Origin: Pollutibacter soli
GTDB lineage: Bacteria > Bacteroidota > Bacteroidia > Chitinophagales > Chitinophagaceae
Assembly (NCBI GenBank): GCA_029269725.1
Contig: JARJHS010000002.1
Location: 620,001 to 684,000 of the forward strand
Length of the DNA stretch: 64,000 nucleotides
Direction of reading: 5' to 3'
Shown: positions 27,873-36,273 of the stretch, in pieces
How the letters are laid out: the number at the start of each line of letters is the position of its first letter
How positions within the stretch are numbered: position 1 is the stretch's first letter
The notes under the pieces: generated by a model
The model's input: only the letters and a program-made list of their open reading frames with translations
The model's database searches: none
Told to the model about the DNA's origin: nothing
Program-made: the position numbers and the translations under genes

Positions 27873-29186
27873 ATGGGTCTGTTGCAGGAAATAAAAGTTC
27901 CGCTGATCGCTGTTAATGATACAAGTCTGACCGTTGTTGAAATCAGTCATGCGAATGGCGATCATGTACAGAAAGGGACGACGGTGATGGTTTTCGAAAC
28001 CTCCAAAACAACATACAATGTGGAAGCAGAGGTCGATGGCTTCATTAACTACCTGTGCGAAGTGGGATCGGATTATGAGGTAAATGATATTGTTGCCAGA
28101 ATATTCAGCGGTAAAGAAGAAGCTGATACTGCGACTATTCCTCCAGCCGAATTGCAACCACCTGCAGTTCATCATCAGAATGGCCAGACAATCGCTGCTG
28201 CATGGACAGGAATAACCATTTTTTCTAACGGAGCTAAAAAGCTCATGGAGGAAAGTAAGTTAAATACAGAAGCTTTTGCTGGCCGGGACTTTGTCAATCT
28301 TACAGACGTCGAATCATTACTTGGTATCAGGAAAACACCTGCAGCACCAAAAACGGCCGCGGCAAAACAGGTTTCTGCGAAAGAGCAGGAATTACCCGTG
28401 CCGGCAAATTCAACAAAAGTAAAACTGACAGGTTCCAAGAAAAGAGAAATAGAATATCTGGGGAAAGTTCAATCAACAGGATTAACGAGTACCATCAATA
28501 CGCATGTTGAAACAGATGGAATATTCATCCATATCAACAATGCGCTGGCTGTACTAAAGAACTCTTTACTGCCGGTTATTGTTTATGAAACTTCGAGATT
28601 GCTGAAAATCTATCCTTTGCTCAATGGATATTTTTCCGGTGACAGCATCATATTATACAATGATGTAAACATCGGCTTCGCCATTGATATTGACAAAGGA
28701 CTCAAAGTTCTGAATGTCAGGAACGCCGACACGAAACAATTAAGCATAATCGAAAATGAGATCGTTGATTTATCTACTAAATACCTGGATGATAAACTGG
28801 CTGTTGAAGAACTCACTGAAATAAGTTTTACGATTACAGATCTTTCAGGCGAGGATGTGAGTTTTTTCAGACCGCTGGTAAATATGCAGAATAGTGCCAT
28901 ACTAGGTGTGTCTTCAATAGATCAGAAACTTCAGCGACTCTATCTTAGTATGAGTTTTGATCATCGTGTGACGGAAGGAAAACTCGTGGCTCAATTTTTA
29001 AAGGATCTGAAAAACAGGTTGGAATCATACCGGGGAAATGGCGGTAAAACACTAACGTCTACCATCACCTGTTTCAAATGTGCAAAAAGGTTATCAGAAG
29101 ACCTGAGTGACACGGGTTTTGCCAAAGTTCTTACTCCATCGGGTGAAGAAGCCTACATTTGTCAGAGTTGTTTTAAAGGATTTTAA
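27873..29186 (+). CDS. E2-like lipoyl acyltransferase with C-terminal zinc ribbon
   Basis: Dihydrolipoyl acyltransferase-like protein, 437 aa from ATG 27873. Domains in order: lipoyl domain (1-80) with lipoyl Lys45 in FETSKTTYNV, a degenerate subunit-binding segment (about 117-150), an Ala/Pro linker, and the E2 catalytic domain (about 185-385) with NMQNSAILGVSSID and the active-site box DHRVTEG. His364 is kept but the usual Asp of HxxxDG is Glu368. After the normal E2 end there is an added CxxC...CxxC module (Cys400, 403, 430, 433), a probable zinc ribbon not expected in E2 enzymes. The ACP/AcpS gene starts two bases downstream. I infer that the acyl group is delivered to that carrier. Confidence 0.9.
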   Translation: MGLLQEIKVPLIAVNDTSLTVVEISHANGDHVQKGTTVMVFETSKTTYNVEAEVDGFINYLCEVGSDYEVNDIVARIFSGKEEADTATIPPAELQPPAVHHQNGQTIAAAWTGITIFSNGAKKLMEESKLNTEAFAGRDFVNLTDVESLLGIRKTPAAPKTAAAKQVSAKEQELPVPANSTKVKLTGSKKREIEYLGKVQSTGLTSTINTHVETDGIFIHINNALAVLKNSLLPVIVYETSRLLKIYPLLNGYFSGDSIILYNDVNIGFAIDIDKGLKVLNVRNADTKQLSIIENEIVDLSTKYLDDKLAVEELTEISFTITDLSGEDVSFFRPLVNMQNSAILGVSSIDQKLQRLYLSMSFDHRVTEGKLVAQFLKDLKNRLESYRGNGGKTLTSTITCFKCAKRLSEDLSDTGFAKVLTPSGEEAYICQSCFKGF

Positions 29187-29188
29187 TT

Positions 29189-29923
29189 ATGGCACAAAAG
29201 CTGAAAGAACTTGTTTCAGGGTTTATAAAAATTCCGGCTGATCAGATTGATAGTGCAACTCCTATTGACAGATCGGTGGTAAAAAATTCTATTTTACTGC
29301 ATCGGATGTATGCCAGGTTGAAGGAAGAAAATATTATTGTTAACGATTATTGGGAAGTAAAAACCTTTGGTGATCTGCTGTCTAAATCAGGAAACAGTGG
29401 CATTGGCATCAGTAAAAATAATTCTGTAAATGCAGTTCACCCTGTTTCCGGAGATAAAGCTGAAGGAATTGGAATTGATATTGAAGAGATATCAGCATTA
29501 CCTGTAGTTTCTGATTTCAGAACTAGTCCATTTTACGAGATGAATTTTTCGCCGGGTGAAATTTCTTACTGCATCCTTCAACCCAATCCGTACAGTTCAT
29601 TCGCTGGAATTTTTGCAGCCAAGGAAGCAATAATCAAAGTGAATAATTCTTTTAAAAGCCTTCCTTTTTCTTCAATTGCTATTCATCACCTTGAATCAGG
29701 TAAGCCTGTTTTCAATGATTTACATATTTCTATTTCACATACTGATAATTATGCCGTTGCGGTGGCACAGCCGGTTACAAAAGCTGAAACTCCAAATGCA
29801 GCTCCGTCAATTGTTCAATCTCCCGCTCCAGCCCAGGTGCAGAGAAACAACGCTGGTAGTATCCTGGCATTTATTGCAATCATTCTTTCACTGATCGCTA
29901 TCTGGGCTGTATTCTCCAGGTAG
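29189..29923 (+). CDS. ACP-like / AcpS-type phosphopantetheinyl transferase / membrane anchor fusion
   Basis: Three parts on one 244-aa chain. Residues 1-66 align by eye with acyl carrier protein: KNSILLHRMYARLKEE matches the ACP helix that starts at DSL, and Ser34 would be the phosphopantetheine site with DSL changed to NSI. Residues 92-193 are a complete holo-ACP synthase: GIGIDIEEI with Asp97, FSPGE, FAGIFAAKEAIIK with Glu146, SGKPVF and ISISHTDNYAVAVA. A Pro/Ala-rich linker (about 194-219) leads to a single C-terminal membrane helix (223-242). The natural reading is a self-loading acyl carrier tethered to the membrane. Families are clear for AcpS, moderate for ACP. The combined function is inferred. 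Confidence 0.85.
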   Translation: MAQKLKELVSGFIKIPADQIDSATPIDRSVVKNSILLHRMYARLKEENIIVNDYWEVKTFGDLLSKSGNSGIGISKNNSVNAVHPVSGDKAEGIGIDIEEISALPVVSDFRTSPFYEMNFSPGEISYCILQPNPYSSFAGIFAAKEAIIKVNNSFKSLPFSSIAIHHLESGKPVFNDLHISISHTDNYAVAVAQPVTKAETPNAAPSIVQSPAPAQVQRNNAGSILAFIAIILSLIAIWAVFSR

Positions 29924-30012
29924 TTTTATTTTATAGACAGTTTTACAAGATGGCATAATTCTGGTTTTGAGAGAACTTTAAACTTTCTGTAGATTTTTTG
30001 TTCAAACATTAT

Positions 30013-32367
30013 ATGAAAGGAACTTTCTCAACAAGGTTATTAATATTCCTCCGCATTATTTTTTTGGTAAGTATTGGGCAACAATCTATTGCCCAGGAAG
30101 TAGAAGAGTTTAACGGACCGTTTGCGAGTTGGGCGAATGTGAAAACAAGGTTTCATGCAAAAGGTGACGGTAAGCATGATGATTACCAGGAATTACAAAC
30201 TGCCATTGATAGTCTCACTGTAAACAACCTCGCGTTTAACGCAAAGGAAAATGCATATACTGTTCTATATCTTCCGAAAGGAAATTACAAGATCAGTAAG
30301 ACTTTAGTAATGCGCGGAAAAATTGGTGTGCAAATTATCGGAGAAGATCCGGAGCAAACGACGATTACCTGGGCCGGGGAAGAAAATGATACGATGTTCT
30401 GGTCGAATGGTTCGGCTTATTTCAAAATCAGCAGGATCACGTGGAATGCGAATCGTATTGCCGGGATTGAGTGCATTGGTCTGCATTGGAAAGACAAATG
30501 GAATATTCGTGCTGATAAAGACAAACCAGCAACAAGAAGTTTTGCCAGCGTTTACATGGAACTTTCTGATCTTCATTTTGTCGGGAACCCAAAGATTGGA
30601 ATCGGAGGCGGCACAACAAGAGGAGGGCCATCTTCCGGTACGGCAAACAATGATTCCGAAGTAACGATACGCAGATGTACTTTCAATCAATGCACATTTG
30701 CGGGAGTACGTATCACGGGATACAATGCCCTCGAGTACTGGATCTGGGATTCAAAATTTTTTCAGTGTTATTCAGGAGTAAATTCACTCCAGGGCAATTA
30801 TCATTTATACAGAAGTTATTTTTCAGAATCGGGCTATTGTGATATTGTGAATAATCAGGGGTATTATACGTCAGCCAGATTTTGCTATTCAGAAAATTCC
30901 AATGCATTTTCAGTTGATTCCGGAGCGAGTAGTAATCCATTCAAAAGAACTTTCCAGGGCAACACTATTATCAACACAAACTATACTGCCATACAATACA
31001 GCCATGTCGGAAGAATAACATTATTTGACAACACGATTTCAAATACAAAGAAGTCAAAATTTGCGCCGGCAGTTCAACAGAAAAGCTGGCCCAATACATC
31101 GTACCAGATTCTTTCCATCGGAAATAAATTTGATCGCCAGGATTCATCGATAAGGATTGCAAACAAGAATCAGAAAATATTCAGAAAGGATGATGTAGTG
31201 TTCAGAGAGGCGAGAACTATTGAATCAAAACCTTTCCTGAAAAAAATGCCATCGTGCCCGGTTTTTGTTGAAAGAAAAATATTTGAGTTGAAGCCAGGTG
31301 ATGATGATCGAGCGGTACAGGCAGTGATAGACCAGGCGGCAAAACTTAAAGGTAGCAGACCTGTTGTTCATTTTCCATTTGGAACTTATGTATTCAACCA
31401 GCCTGTTGTCATTCCCGCAGGATCGGATGTACAGATTATCGGTGACGGCATGCGTTATTCTTCCACTATCCGCTTCGCAAAACCCGACGTATTTAAGGGA
31501 AATTGTTTGTTTAAGATTAAAGGTCCTTCTTATATAACCATCAGGGATATTCAGATTGGCGCACCTGGTGGGCCTAAAAGAAATGGGATTGAATTCGATG
31601 CTATCGATGAACCAGGATCTTTTGTAAAAATGGATCAGTTGTATTCGGTCTCAGATACGACCGTTTTCATCAACAGGTTCAATCATACTTATTTCGAGAA
31701 GAATGATTCCTACATGACCGATGGCACTGTAATCATCGGTGGAAAAAAACAGGCAGAAGGGGACGGGTCATTACAGATGAATTGTTTTGGAGGGCAGTTC
31801 AGCAAGCTGGAACTAAGGCACAATGCGCAGTTTGTAGCAAAAGATTGCTGGTGGGAAGGCAAAAACCCAAAACCACTATATTTAAAAGGTGATGGAGATT
31901 TAACTATCGACGGTGCTAAAATCGCCCCTCATAAAATTGACAGTCTGCCGATTGTAGACATAGATCAGTTCCGGGGAAAAATCAGTCTGATGAATATGTA
32001 TGTGCAAGGCGGCATAAAGGTTGAACCAAAGAATCCAAAGCTGGAATTTCTATATTGGAACGCTCACATCTATTACCAAAAAGACATTAATTCCGCGCTT
32101 GGACCTGACTTTAATGGAAGGGCTTTATTTGCTGGTATCACCACGCAATGTTTTTATAAAGATGATCCTTATTGCAAGACGATCAAGGCTTCAGAGAATA
32201 AGTCGGCGAATGTGAAAGATGAGACTGCGTTTTTTGTAGAAATGACCCAACAGGACAGATTGGCCGTTCCGCGTCACTTTGATCACGCATCTTCCGGGCC
32301 ATCAAGGATTTATATGAGCAGAGTGCTCTTGGAGAACTTTACTGTTGCTCTTCAATTTACCCCATAA
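30013..32367 (+). CDS. Secreted pectate-lyase-like tandem beta-helix protein
   Basis: Exported protein of about 784 aa with a signal peptide (LLIFLRIIFLVSIGQQSIAQ). Two right-handed beta-helix domains of the Pectate_lyase_3/GH55 type follow, each opening with the typical substrate-fibre entry: FHAKGDGKHDDYQELQTAID (about 45) and LKPGDDDRAVQAVIDQAAK (about 430), then LYLPKGNYKISKTL and VHFPFGTYVFNQPV. Catalytic residues cannot be identified by eye. It could be a lyase or hydrolase trimming the polysaccharide, or a structural or binding protein. I chose ATG 30013. An in-frame TTG at 29998 would add MFKHY. It follows the cassette by 89 bases on the same strand. Confidence 0.8.
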   Translation: MKGTFSTRLLIFLRIIFLVSIGQQSIAQEVEEFNGPFASWANVKTRFHAKGDGKHDDYQELQTAIDSLTVNNLAFNAKENAYTVLYLPKGNYKISKTLVMRGKIGVQIIGEDPEQTTITWAGEENDTMFWSNGSAYFKISRITWNANRIAGIECIGLHWKDKWNIRADKDKPATRSFASVYMELSDLHFVGNPKIGIGGGTTRGGPSSGTANNDSEVTIRRCTFNQCTFAGVRITGYNALEYWIWDSKFFQCYSGVNSLQGNYHLYRSYFSESGYCDIVNNQGYYTSARFCYSENSNAFSVDSGASSNPFKRTFQGNTIINTNYTAIQYSHVGRITLFDNTISNTKKSKFAPAVQQKSWPNTSYQILSIGNKFDRQDSSIRIANKNQKIFRKDDVVFREARTIESKPFLKKMPSCPVFVERKIFELKPGDDDRAVQAVIDQAAKLKGSRPVVHFPFGTYVFNQPVVIPAGSDVQIIGDGMRYSSTIRFAKPDVFKGNCLFKIKGPSYITIRDIQIGAPGGPKRNGIEFDAIDEPGSFVKMDQLYSVSDTTVFINRFNHTYFEKNDSYMTDGTVIIGGKKQAEGDGSLQMNCFGGQFSKLELRHNAQFVAKDCWWEGKNPKPLYLKGDGDLTIDGAKIAPHKIDSLPIVDIDQFRGKISLMNMYVQGGIKVEPKNPKLEFLYWNAHIYYQKDINSALGPDFNGRALFAGITTQCFYKDDPYCKTIKASENKSANVKDETAFFVEMTQQDRLAVPRHFDHASSGPSRIYMSRVLLENFTVALQFTP

Positions 32368-32431
32368 AACTTCCGGGCATTTAAGTATTTAAATAGCTTT
32401 GCAAACTGAAATCATACCCGGCCAGAATTCC

Positions 32432-33178
32432 ATGTTGATATCTATCGTTACTCCTACATATAACAGTGCAGAAACAGTAAAAGATACCTTATCCAGCGTC
32501 GCGATGCAGAAAGGTGTGGAAGTGGAACACATTATCGTTGATGGACTCTCCAAAGACAACACCATTGAGCTGGTGAAGAGCTTTCCTCATGTGGCGAGGG
32601 TGGACAGCGAGAAGGACGGTGGCATTTACGATGCGATGAATAAGGGAATTCGTCGGGCGAATGGAGATATTGTAGGTATTCTGAACTCGGACGATCTTTA
32701 TGCTCATCCAGATGTGCTGCGGAAAGTGGCTGAATTATTTGAGGATGAGTCGATAGATGCGGTATATGCGGATCTCGAATATGTGGAACGGGAAAATACA
32801 AATAAGGTCGTGCGTTATTGGAGATCGGGCAAATACAACACCAACCAGTTTTATTACGGTTGGATGCCGCCCCATCCCACTTTTTTTATCCGCAGACATT
32901 TTTACGAAAAATTCGGAGAATTCAATTGCAAGCTTCGTAGTGCAGCTGATTACGAATTAATGCTCAGGTTTTTACTAAAACATAAATTAAAACCGGCATA
33001 TTTGCCGGAAGTTATTGTGAAGATGCGAACAGGAGGGATGAGCAATGCTTCGTTTTCCAACCGCCTGAAAGCAAACCGGGAAGACAGGGAAGCATGGCGC
33101 ATGAATGCAATACAGCCATTCTTTTTTACGTTATTCCTGAAGCCTTTCCGCAAAATTCTACAATATGTAAATAGATGA
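32432..33178 (+). CDS. Family 2 glycosyltransferase
   Basis: GT2 enzyme of about 248 aa. LISIVTPTYNSAETVKDTL, IIVDGLSKDNT in the nucleotide loop and ILNSDDLYAHP as the DxD region are typical of WcaA-type colanic and capsule transferases. YGWMPPHPTFFIRRHFY and RSAADYELMLRFL complete the pattern. I chose ATG 32432. A TTG at 32399 would add MQTEIIPGQNS, which is not family-like. Lies 64 bases after the beta-helix gene. Confidence 0.88.
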   Translation: MLISIVTPTYNSAETVKDTLSSVAMQKGVEVEHIIVDGLSKDNTIELVKSFPHVARVDSEKDGGIYDAMNKGIRRANGDIVGILNSDDLYAHPDVLRKVAELFEDESIDAVYADLEYVERENTNKVVRYWRSGKYNTNQFYYGWMPPHPTFFIRRHFYEKFGEFNCKLRSAADYELMLRFLLKHKLKPAYLPEVIVKMRTGGMSNASFSNRLKANREDREAWRMNAIQPFFFTLFLKPFRKILQYVNR

Positions 33179-33234
33179 TCCGGATAAGGTTTGGGTTCAT
33201 CCTTTTCTAAATACTTTAAACGACTAATCATTTT

Positions 33235-34215
33235 ATGGCAAAAAGAGCTTTAGTATGTGGTGCAGGTGGCTTTATCGGTGGTCATCTGGTTAACAGATTA
33301 CGAAAAGAAGGTTACTGGGTAAGAGGAGTTGACCTGAAGAGGAACGAGTATGGTAATACACATGCTGATGATTTTATCGTTGCTGACCTGAGGGATCATG
33401 TCGCAGCGGAAAAGGCACTCGAAGGTGGTTTTGACGAAGTTTATCAGCTGGCTGCCGACATGGGTGGCGCAGGTTATATTTTTACCGGGGATCACGATGC
33501 CGATGTTATGCATAATTCAGTCTTGTGTAATGCTAACGTCCTGCATGCAGCAAAGGATTCAGGTGTAAAAAAGATATTCTATTCTTCTTCTGCCTGTATG
33601 TACCCTGAGCACAACCAGCTGGATCCGGACAATCCAAAATGTTCTGAGGAGTCTGCATATCCTGCTAATCCGGATAGCGAATATGGATGGGAAAAACTGT
33701 TCAGCGAACGCCTGTACCTTTCTTATTTCCGTAACTACGGAATCCAGGTGCGTGTAGGTCGTTTCCATAATATTTTCGGCCCCCAGGGAACCTGGACCGG
33801 CGGTAAGGAAAAAGCACCTGCTGCCATGTGCCGTAAGGTTGCTGAGGCTGAAGAAGGAGGCATTATTGAAGTTTGGGGAGATGGTAAACAAACACGTTCG
33901 TTCCTCTATATCGACGAGTGCCTGGAAGCGGTACGCCGCCTGATGGAATCGGATTTTACCGGTCCGGTGAATATCGGTTCTGAAGAAATGATTTCTATTA
34001 ATGATTTCGCAAAAATGGCCATTGATATTTCAGGTAAAAACCTGAGTATTAAAAATATTAAAGGCCCCACAGGTGTACGCGGTCGTAACTCCGACAACCA
34101 TCTTATCCAGCAGAAATTAGGTTGGGCCCCGACACAACCGCTTCGCAAGGGTATGGAAGCAACTTACAAATGGATAAGTTCACAGGTTGAAGCCCGCAAA
34201 CTGGCTACAGTCTGA
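33235..34215 (+). CDS. gme: GDP-mannose 3,5-epimerase
   Basis: Extended SDR enzyme that converts GDP-D-mannose to GDP-L-galactose (and GDP-L-gulose). Visible are the NAD loop CGAGGFIGGHL (8-18), ADMGGAGYIFTGDHDADVMHNS typical of this family, the catalytic Tyr150/Lys154 in YGWEK, Cys121 in SSACMYPE, and Lys191/Lys193 in GGKEKAPAA. Cys and Lys at these places are the epimerising acid/base pair in the plant enzyme. This makes the call firm although the enzyme is uncommon in bacteria. Length 326 aa is normal. It is followed by a strong hairpin and then GDP-L-fucose synthase, another GDP-sugar epimerase/reductase. Confidence 0.88.
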   Translation: MAKRALVCGAGGFIGGHLVNRLRKEGYWVRGVDLKRNEYGNTHADDFIVADLRDHVAAEKALEGGFDEVYQLAADMGGAGYIFTGDHDADVMHNSVLCNANVLHAAKDSGVKKIFYSSSACMYPEHNQLDPDNPKCSEESAYPANPDSEYGWEKLFSERLYLSYFRNYGIQVRVGRFHNIFGPQGTWTGGKEKAPAAMCRKVAEAEEGGIIEVWGDGKQTRSFLYIDECLEAVRRLMESDFTGPVNIGSEEMISINDFAKMAIDISGKNLSIKNIKGPTGVRGRNSDNHLIQQKLGWAPTQPLRKGMEATYKWISSQVEARKLATV

Positions 34216-34239
34216 TAGCAACAACTGAAAATTATATCG

Positions 34240-34284
34240 ATGGAGAAATGCGGTTAATCAAAGCCGTTATTTCTCCATTCTTTT
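34240..34284 (+). terminator. Intrinsic terminator or attenuator between GME and GDP-fucose synthase
   Basis: Perfect 10-bp inverted repeat ATGGAGAAAT (34240-34249) and ATTTCTCCAT (34269-34278), extended inward by CGG/CCG, followed by TCTTTTATT. The next start codon is at 34290, so there is no room for a promoter after the stem. It may attenuate rather than end transcription. Confidence 0.75.
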
Positions 34285-34289
34285 ATTAA

Positions 34290-35237
34290 ATGAATCTGTC
34301 AGATAAAATAATGATCACCGGCCATCGTGGCCTGGTTGGTTCTGCGCTTGTAAGAAAGTTGCAGTCGGAAGGATATAACAATCTTTTATTAAGAACTTCT
34401 GCTGAACTTGATCTGAGAAATCAGCAGGAGGTGAATCTTTTTTTCGAAGAAGAGAAACCCAGTTATGTTTTTCATGCGGCGGCAAAAGTGGGAGGGATAC
34501 TGGCCAACAGTACTTACCGGGCCGATTTTATCTACGACAACCTGATGATCCAGACAAACGTAATTCACGCTGCCTGGAAATCAGGAGTTAAAAAACTTCT
34601 GTTTCTCGGATCATCCTGTATTTATCCGAAACACGCGCCGCAACCACTCAAGGAGTCGTACCTCCTTACCGGTGAACTTGAACATACCAATGAACCATAT
34701 GCTATAGCAAAAATTGCGGGCATAAAAATGTGCGATGCTTACCGGGCACAATATGGTTGTAATTTCATATCCGTGATGCCAACCAATCTGTATGGGCCGG
34801 ATGATAATTTTGATCCGGAACAATCACATGTTTTGCCTGCACTGATAAGGAAATTCTGCGAGGCAGTCGATCAGCAGCTTCCCAGCGTAACACTCTGGGG
34901 TACGGGTACGCCTCTGCGTGAGTTTATGCATGCAGATGACCTTGCCGATGCCTGTTTTTTCCTGATGAGAAACTATAATGAACCAGGCTTTGTAAATATA
35001 GGTACAGGTAAAGACCTGGAGATCCGCGAAATTGCCAGGCTGGTAAAGAAGATAACCGGCTACCAGGGAGAGATTGAGCATGATCTGACTAAACCTGATG
35101 GTACGCCAAGGAAACAACTTGATCTTTCAAAACTGCACTCACTTGGCTGGCATCATAAAATTTCTTTGGAAGAGGGTATAGCTGCAACGATAAAGAGCTT
35201 CCGCGAAAAATCAAAAATCACCAGCATCGGTAAATAA
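34290..35237 (+). CDS. fcl: GDP-L-fucose synthase
   Basis: Epimerase/reductase that makes GDP-L-fucose from GDP-4-keto-6-deoxymannose (315 aa). [13 protein letters not shown] is the cofactor loop, [27 protein letters not shown] and [13 protein letters not shown] (YxxxK) are family marks, followed by [21 protein letters not shown]. The 4,6-dehydratase Gmd that supplies its substrate is not in this window. The start codon lies 12 bases after the upstream hairpin. Confident family call. Confidence 0.94.
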   Translation: MNLSDKIMITGHRGLVGSALVRKLQSEGYNNLLLRTSAELDLRNQQEVNLFFEEEKPSYVFHAAAKVGGILANSTYRADFIYDNLMIQTNVIHAAWKSGVKKLLFLGSSCIYPKHAPQPLKESYLLTGELEHTNEPYAIAKIAGIKMCDAYRAQYGCNFISVMPTNLYGPDDNFDPEQSHVLPALIRKFCEAVDQQLPSVTLWGTGTPLREFMHADDLADACFFLMRNYNEPGFVNIGTGKDLEIREIARLVKKITGYQGEIEHDLTKPDGTPRKQLDLSKLHSLGWHHKISLEEGIAATIKSFREKSKITSIGK

Positions 35238-35458
35238 TATCGACAGCGCTGTCACATGTCTTCGTATAGTATAAGAAAAATTTAATGGACGGAAATGTCA
35301 TCAGTGTTATTAATTTTGAAGTAGTCCGGAAGGGGGAAATTCAACATTCTCATCTGGATCAGGTTAATACCAGTTTGACCACAATCAATAAAAATTATGT
35401 CTTGACTGGTAAAATCATTTTACCTTTCTTTGGCTGAGATACCGATCTGTAAAATTCT
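35238..35458 (+). promoter_or_regulatory. Structured leader upstream of the PHP phosphatase gene
   Basis: A gap of 221 bases with a TAATTTTG -7 match at 35311-35318, then about 130 bases of likely transcript. It can form mutually exclusive pairings: CTGG (35354-35357) with CCAG; ACCAGT (35369-35374) with ACTGGT (35405-35410), extended by GAC/GTC; and GGTAAAA with TTTTACC (35408-35424). It also contains two pieces resembling the TPP aptamer, GGATCAGGTTAATACCAG and GGCTGAGATACCGATCTG, in the reverse of normal order. Function unproven. Confidence 0.4.
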
Positions 35459-36199
35459 ATGCTTTCATTTTTTTCCAGGAAAAAGCAGCAACCTTTCCCT
35501 TTTCACCGTTTGGTGACGGATATGCATTCTCATCTCATCCCTGGAATTGATGATGGGTCGCCCGGTATTGAAACTTCAGAACTTCTTCTTAAAGGATTAC
35601 TTGATCTTGGATATTCCAATTTCATAACGACCCCGCATGTTATGGAAGATCTTTATCCTAACAATCCCGGCACAATCAATGAAGCATTTAATCTCTGGAA
35701 ATCGAGATCGGAATTTCCTGCCTTGTCCAACTATGTAAGACCTGCCGCTGAATACCTGTTGGATGGAAATGTGGATTCCCTGCTTGAAAGAAAAGAAAAG
35801 CTTCAAACCTTAAAAGACAATATGGTGCTGGTAGAGATCTCATTTGCCAGTCCTCCTCTTCATCTGAAAGAATTACTGTTCCAATTACAGATGAACGGCT
35901 ATCAGCCGGTCTTTGCCCATCCTGAGCGTTATGCTTTTTATCATCAGCATACTAAAGAATATGCTGAAATAAAGGCTGCGGGATGTTTATTTCAATCCAA
36001 CCTGTTATCCTTCTCGGGTTATTATGGCTCTGGAGTAAAGCAGGCCGCCGAATGGCTTGTGCAGAAAAAGATGATCGATCTTTTAGGTACAGACCTTCAC
36101 CACGAAAAGCATCTCTATCACCTCAGAGAATTGCATGCTACCGCTGCGCTTTCTTCCCTTCTGGATGAGCAGGGGTTGATGAATTCCAACCTGTGGTAA
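35459..36199 (+). CDS. CpsB/YwqE-like PHP tyrosine phosphatase
   Basis: Metal-dependent protein tyrosine phosphatase of the PHP fold (246 aa), which in capsule systems dephosphorylates the BY-kinase. Metal-binding motifs in order: DMHSHLIPGIDDG (about 21-33), TTPHVM, EISFASPP, FAHPERY and LLGTDLHHE. Starts like family members with a short LSFFSRKK segment. It would be the counterpart of the Wzc kinase at 819-3209, although it is 32 kb away and behind its own leader. High confidence in family, good inference for partner. Confidence 0.9.
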   Translation: MLSFFSRKKQQPFPFHRLVTDMHSHLIPGIDDGSPGIETSELLLKGLLDLGYSNFITTPHVMEDLYPNNPGTINEAFNLWKSRSEFPALSNYVRPAAEYLLDGNVDSLLERKEKLQTLKDNMVLVEISFASPPLHLKELLFQLQMNGYQPVFAHPERYAFYHQHTKEYAEIKAAGCLFQSNLLSFSGYYGSGVKQAAEWLVQKKMIDLLGTDLHHEKHLYHLRELHATAALSSLLDEQGLMNSNLW

Positions 36200-36273
36200 T
36201 CTTCCTGTTAAAGCCCTGTGGATTTATTAGTAAATATTCTTAAACAAAAAATGAACTGGTCTGTTATCATCGC

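Noticed and set aside
35331-35450. A standard TPP riboswitch
   Set aside because: The two recognisable aptamer halves are in reverse order, the P2 helix strand GGGGTGC is missing and the next gene has no thiamine role.
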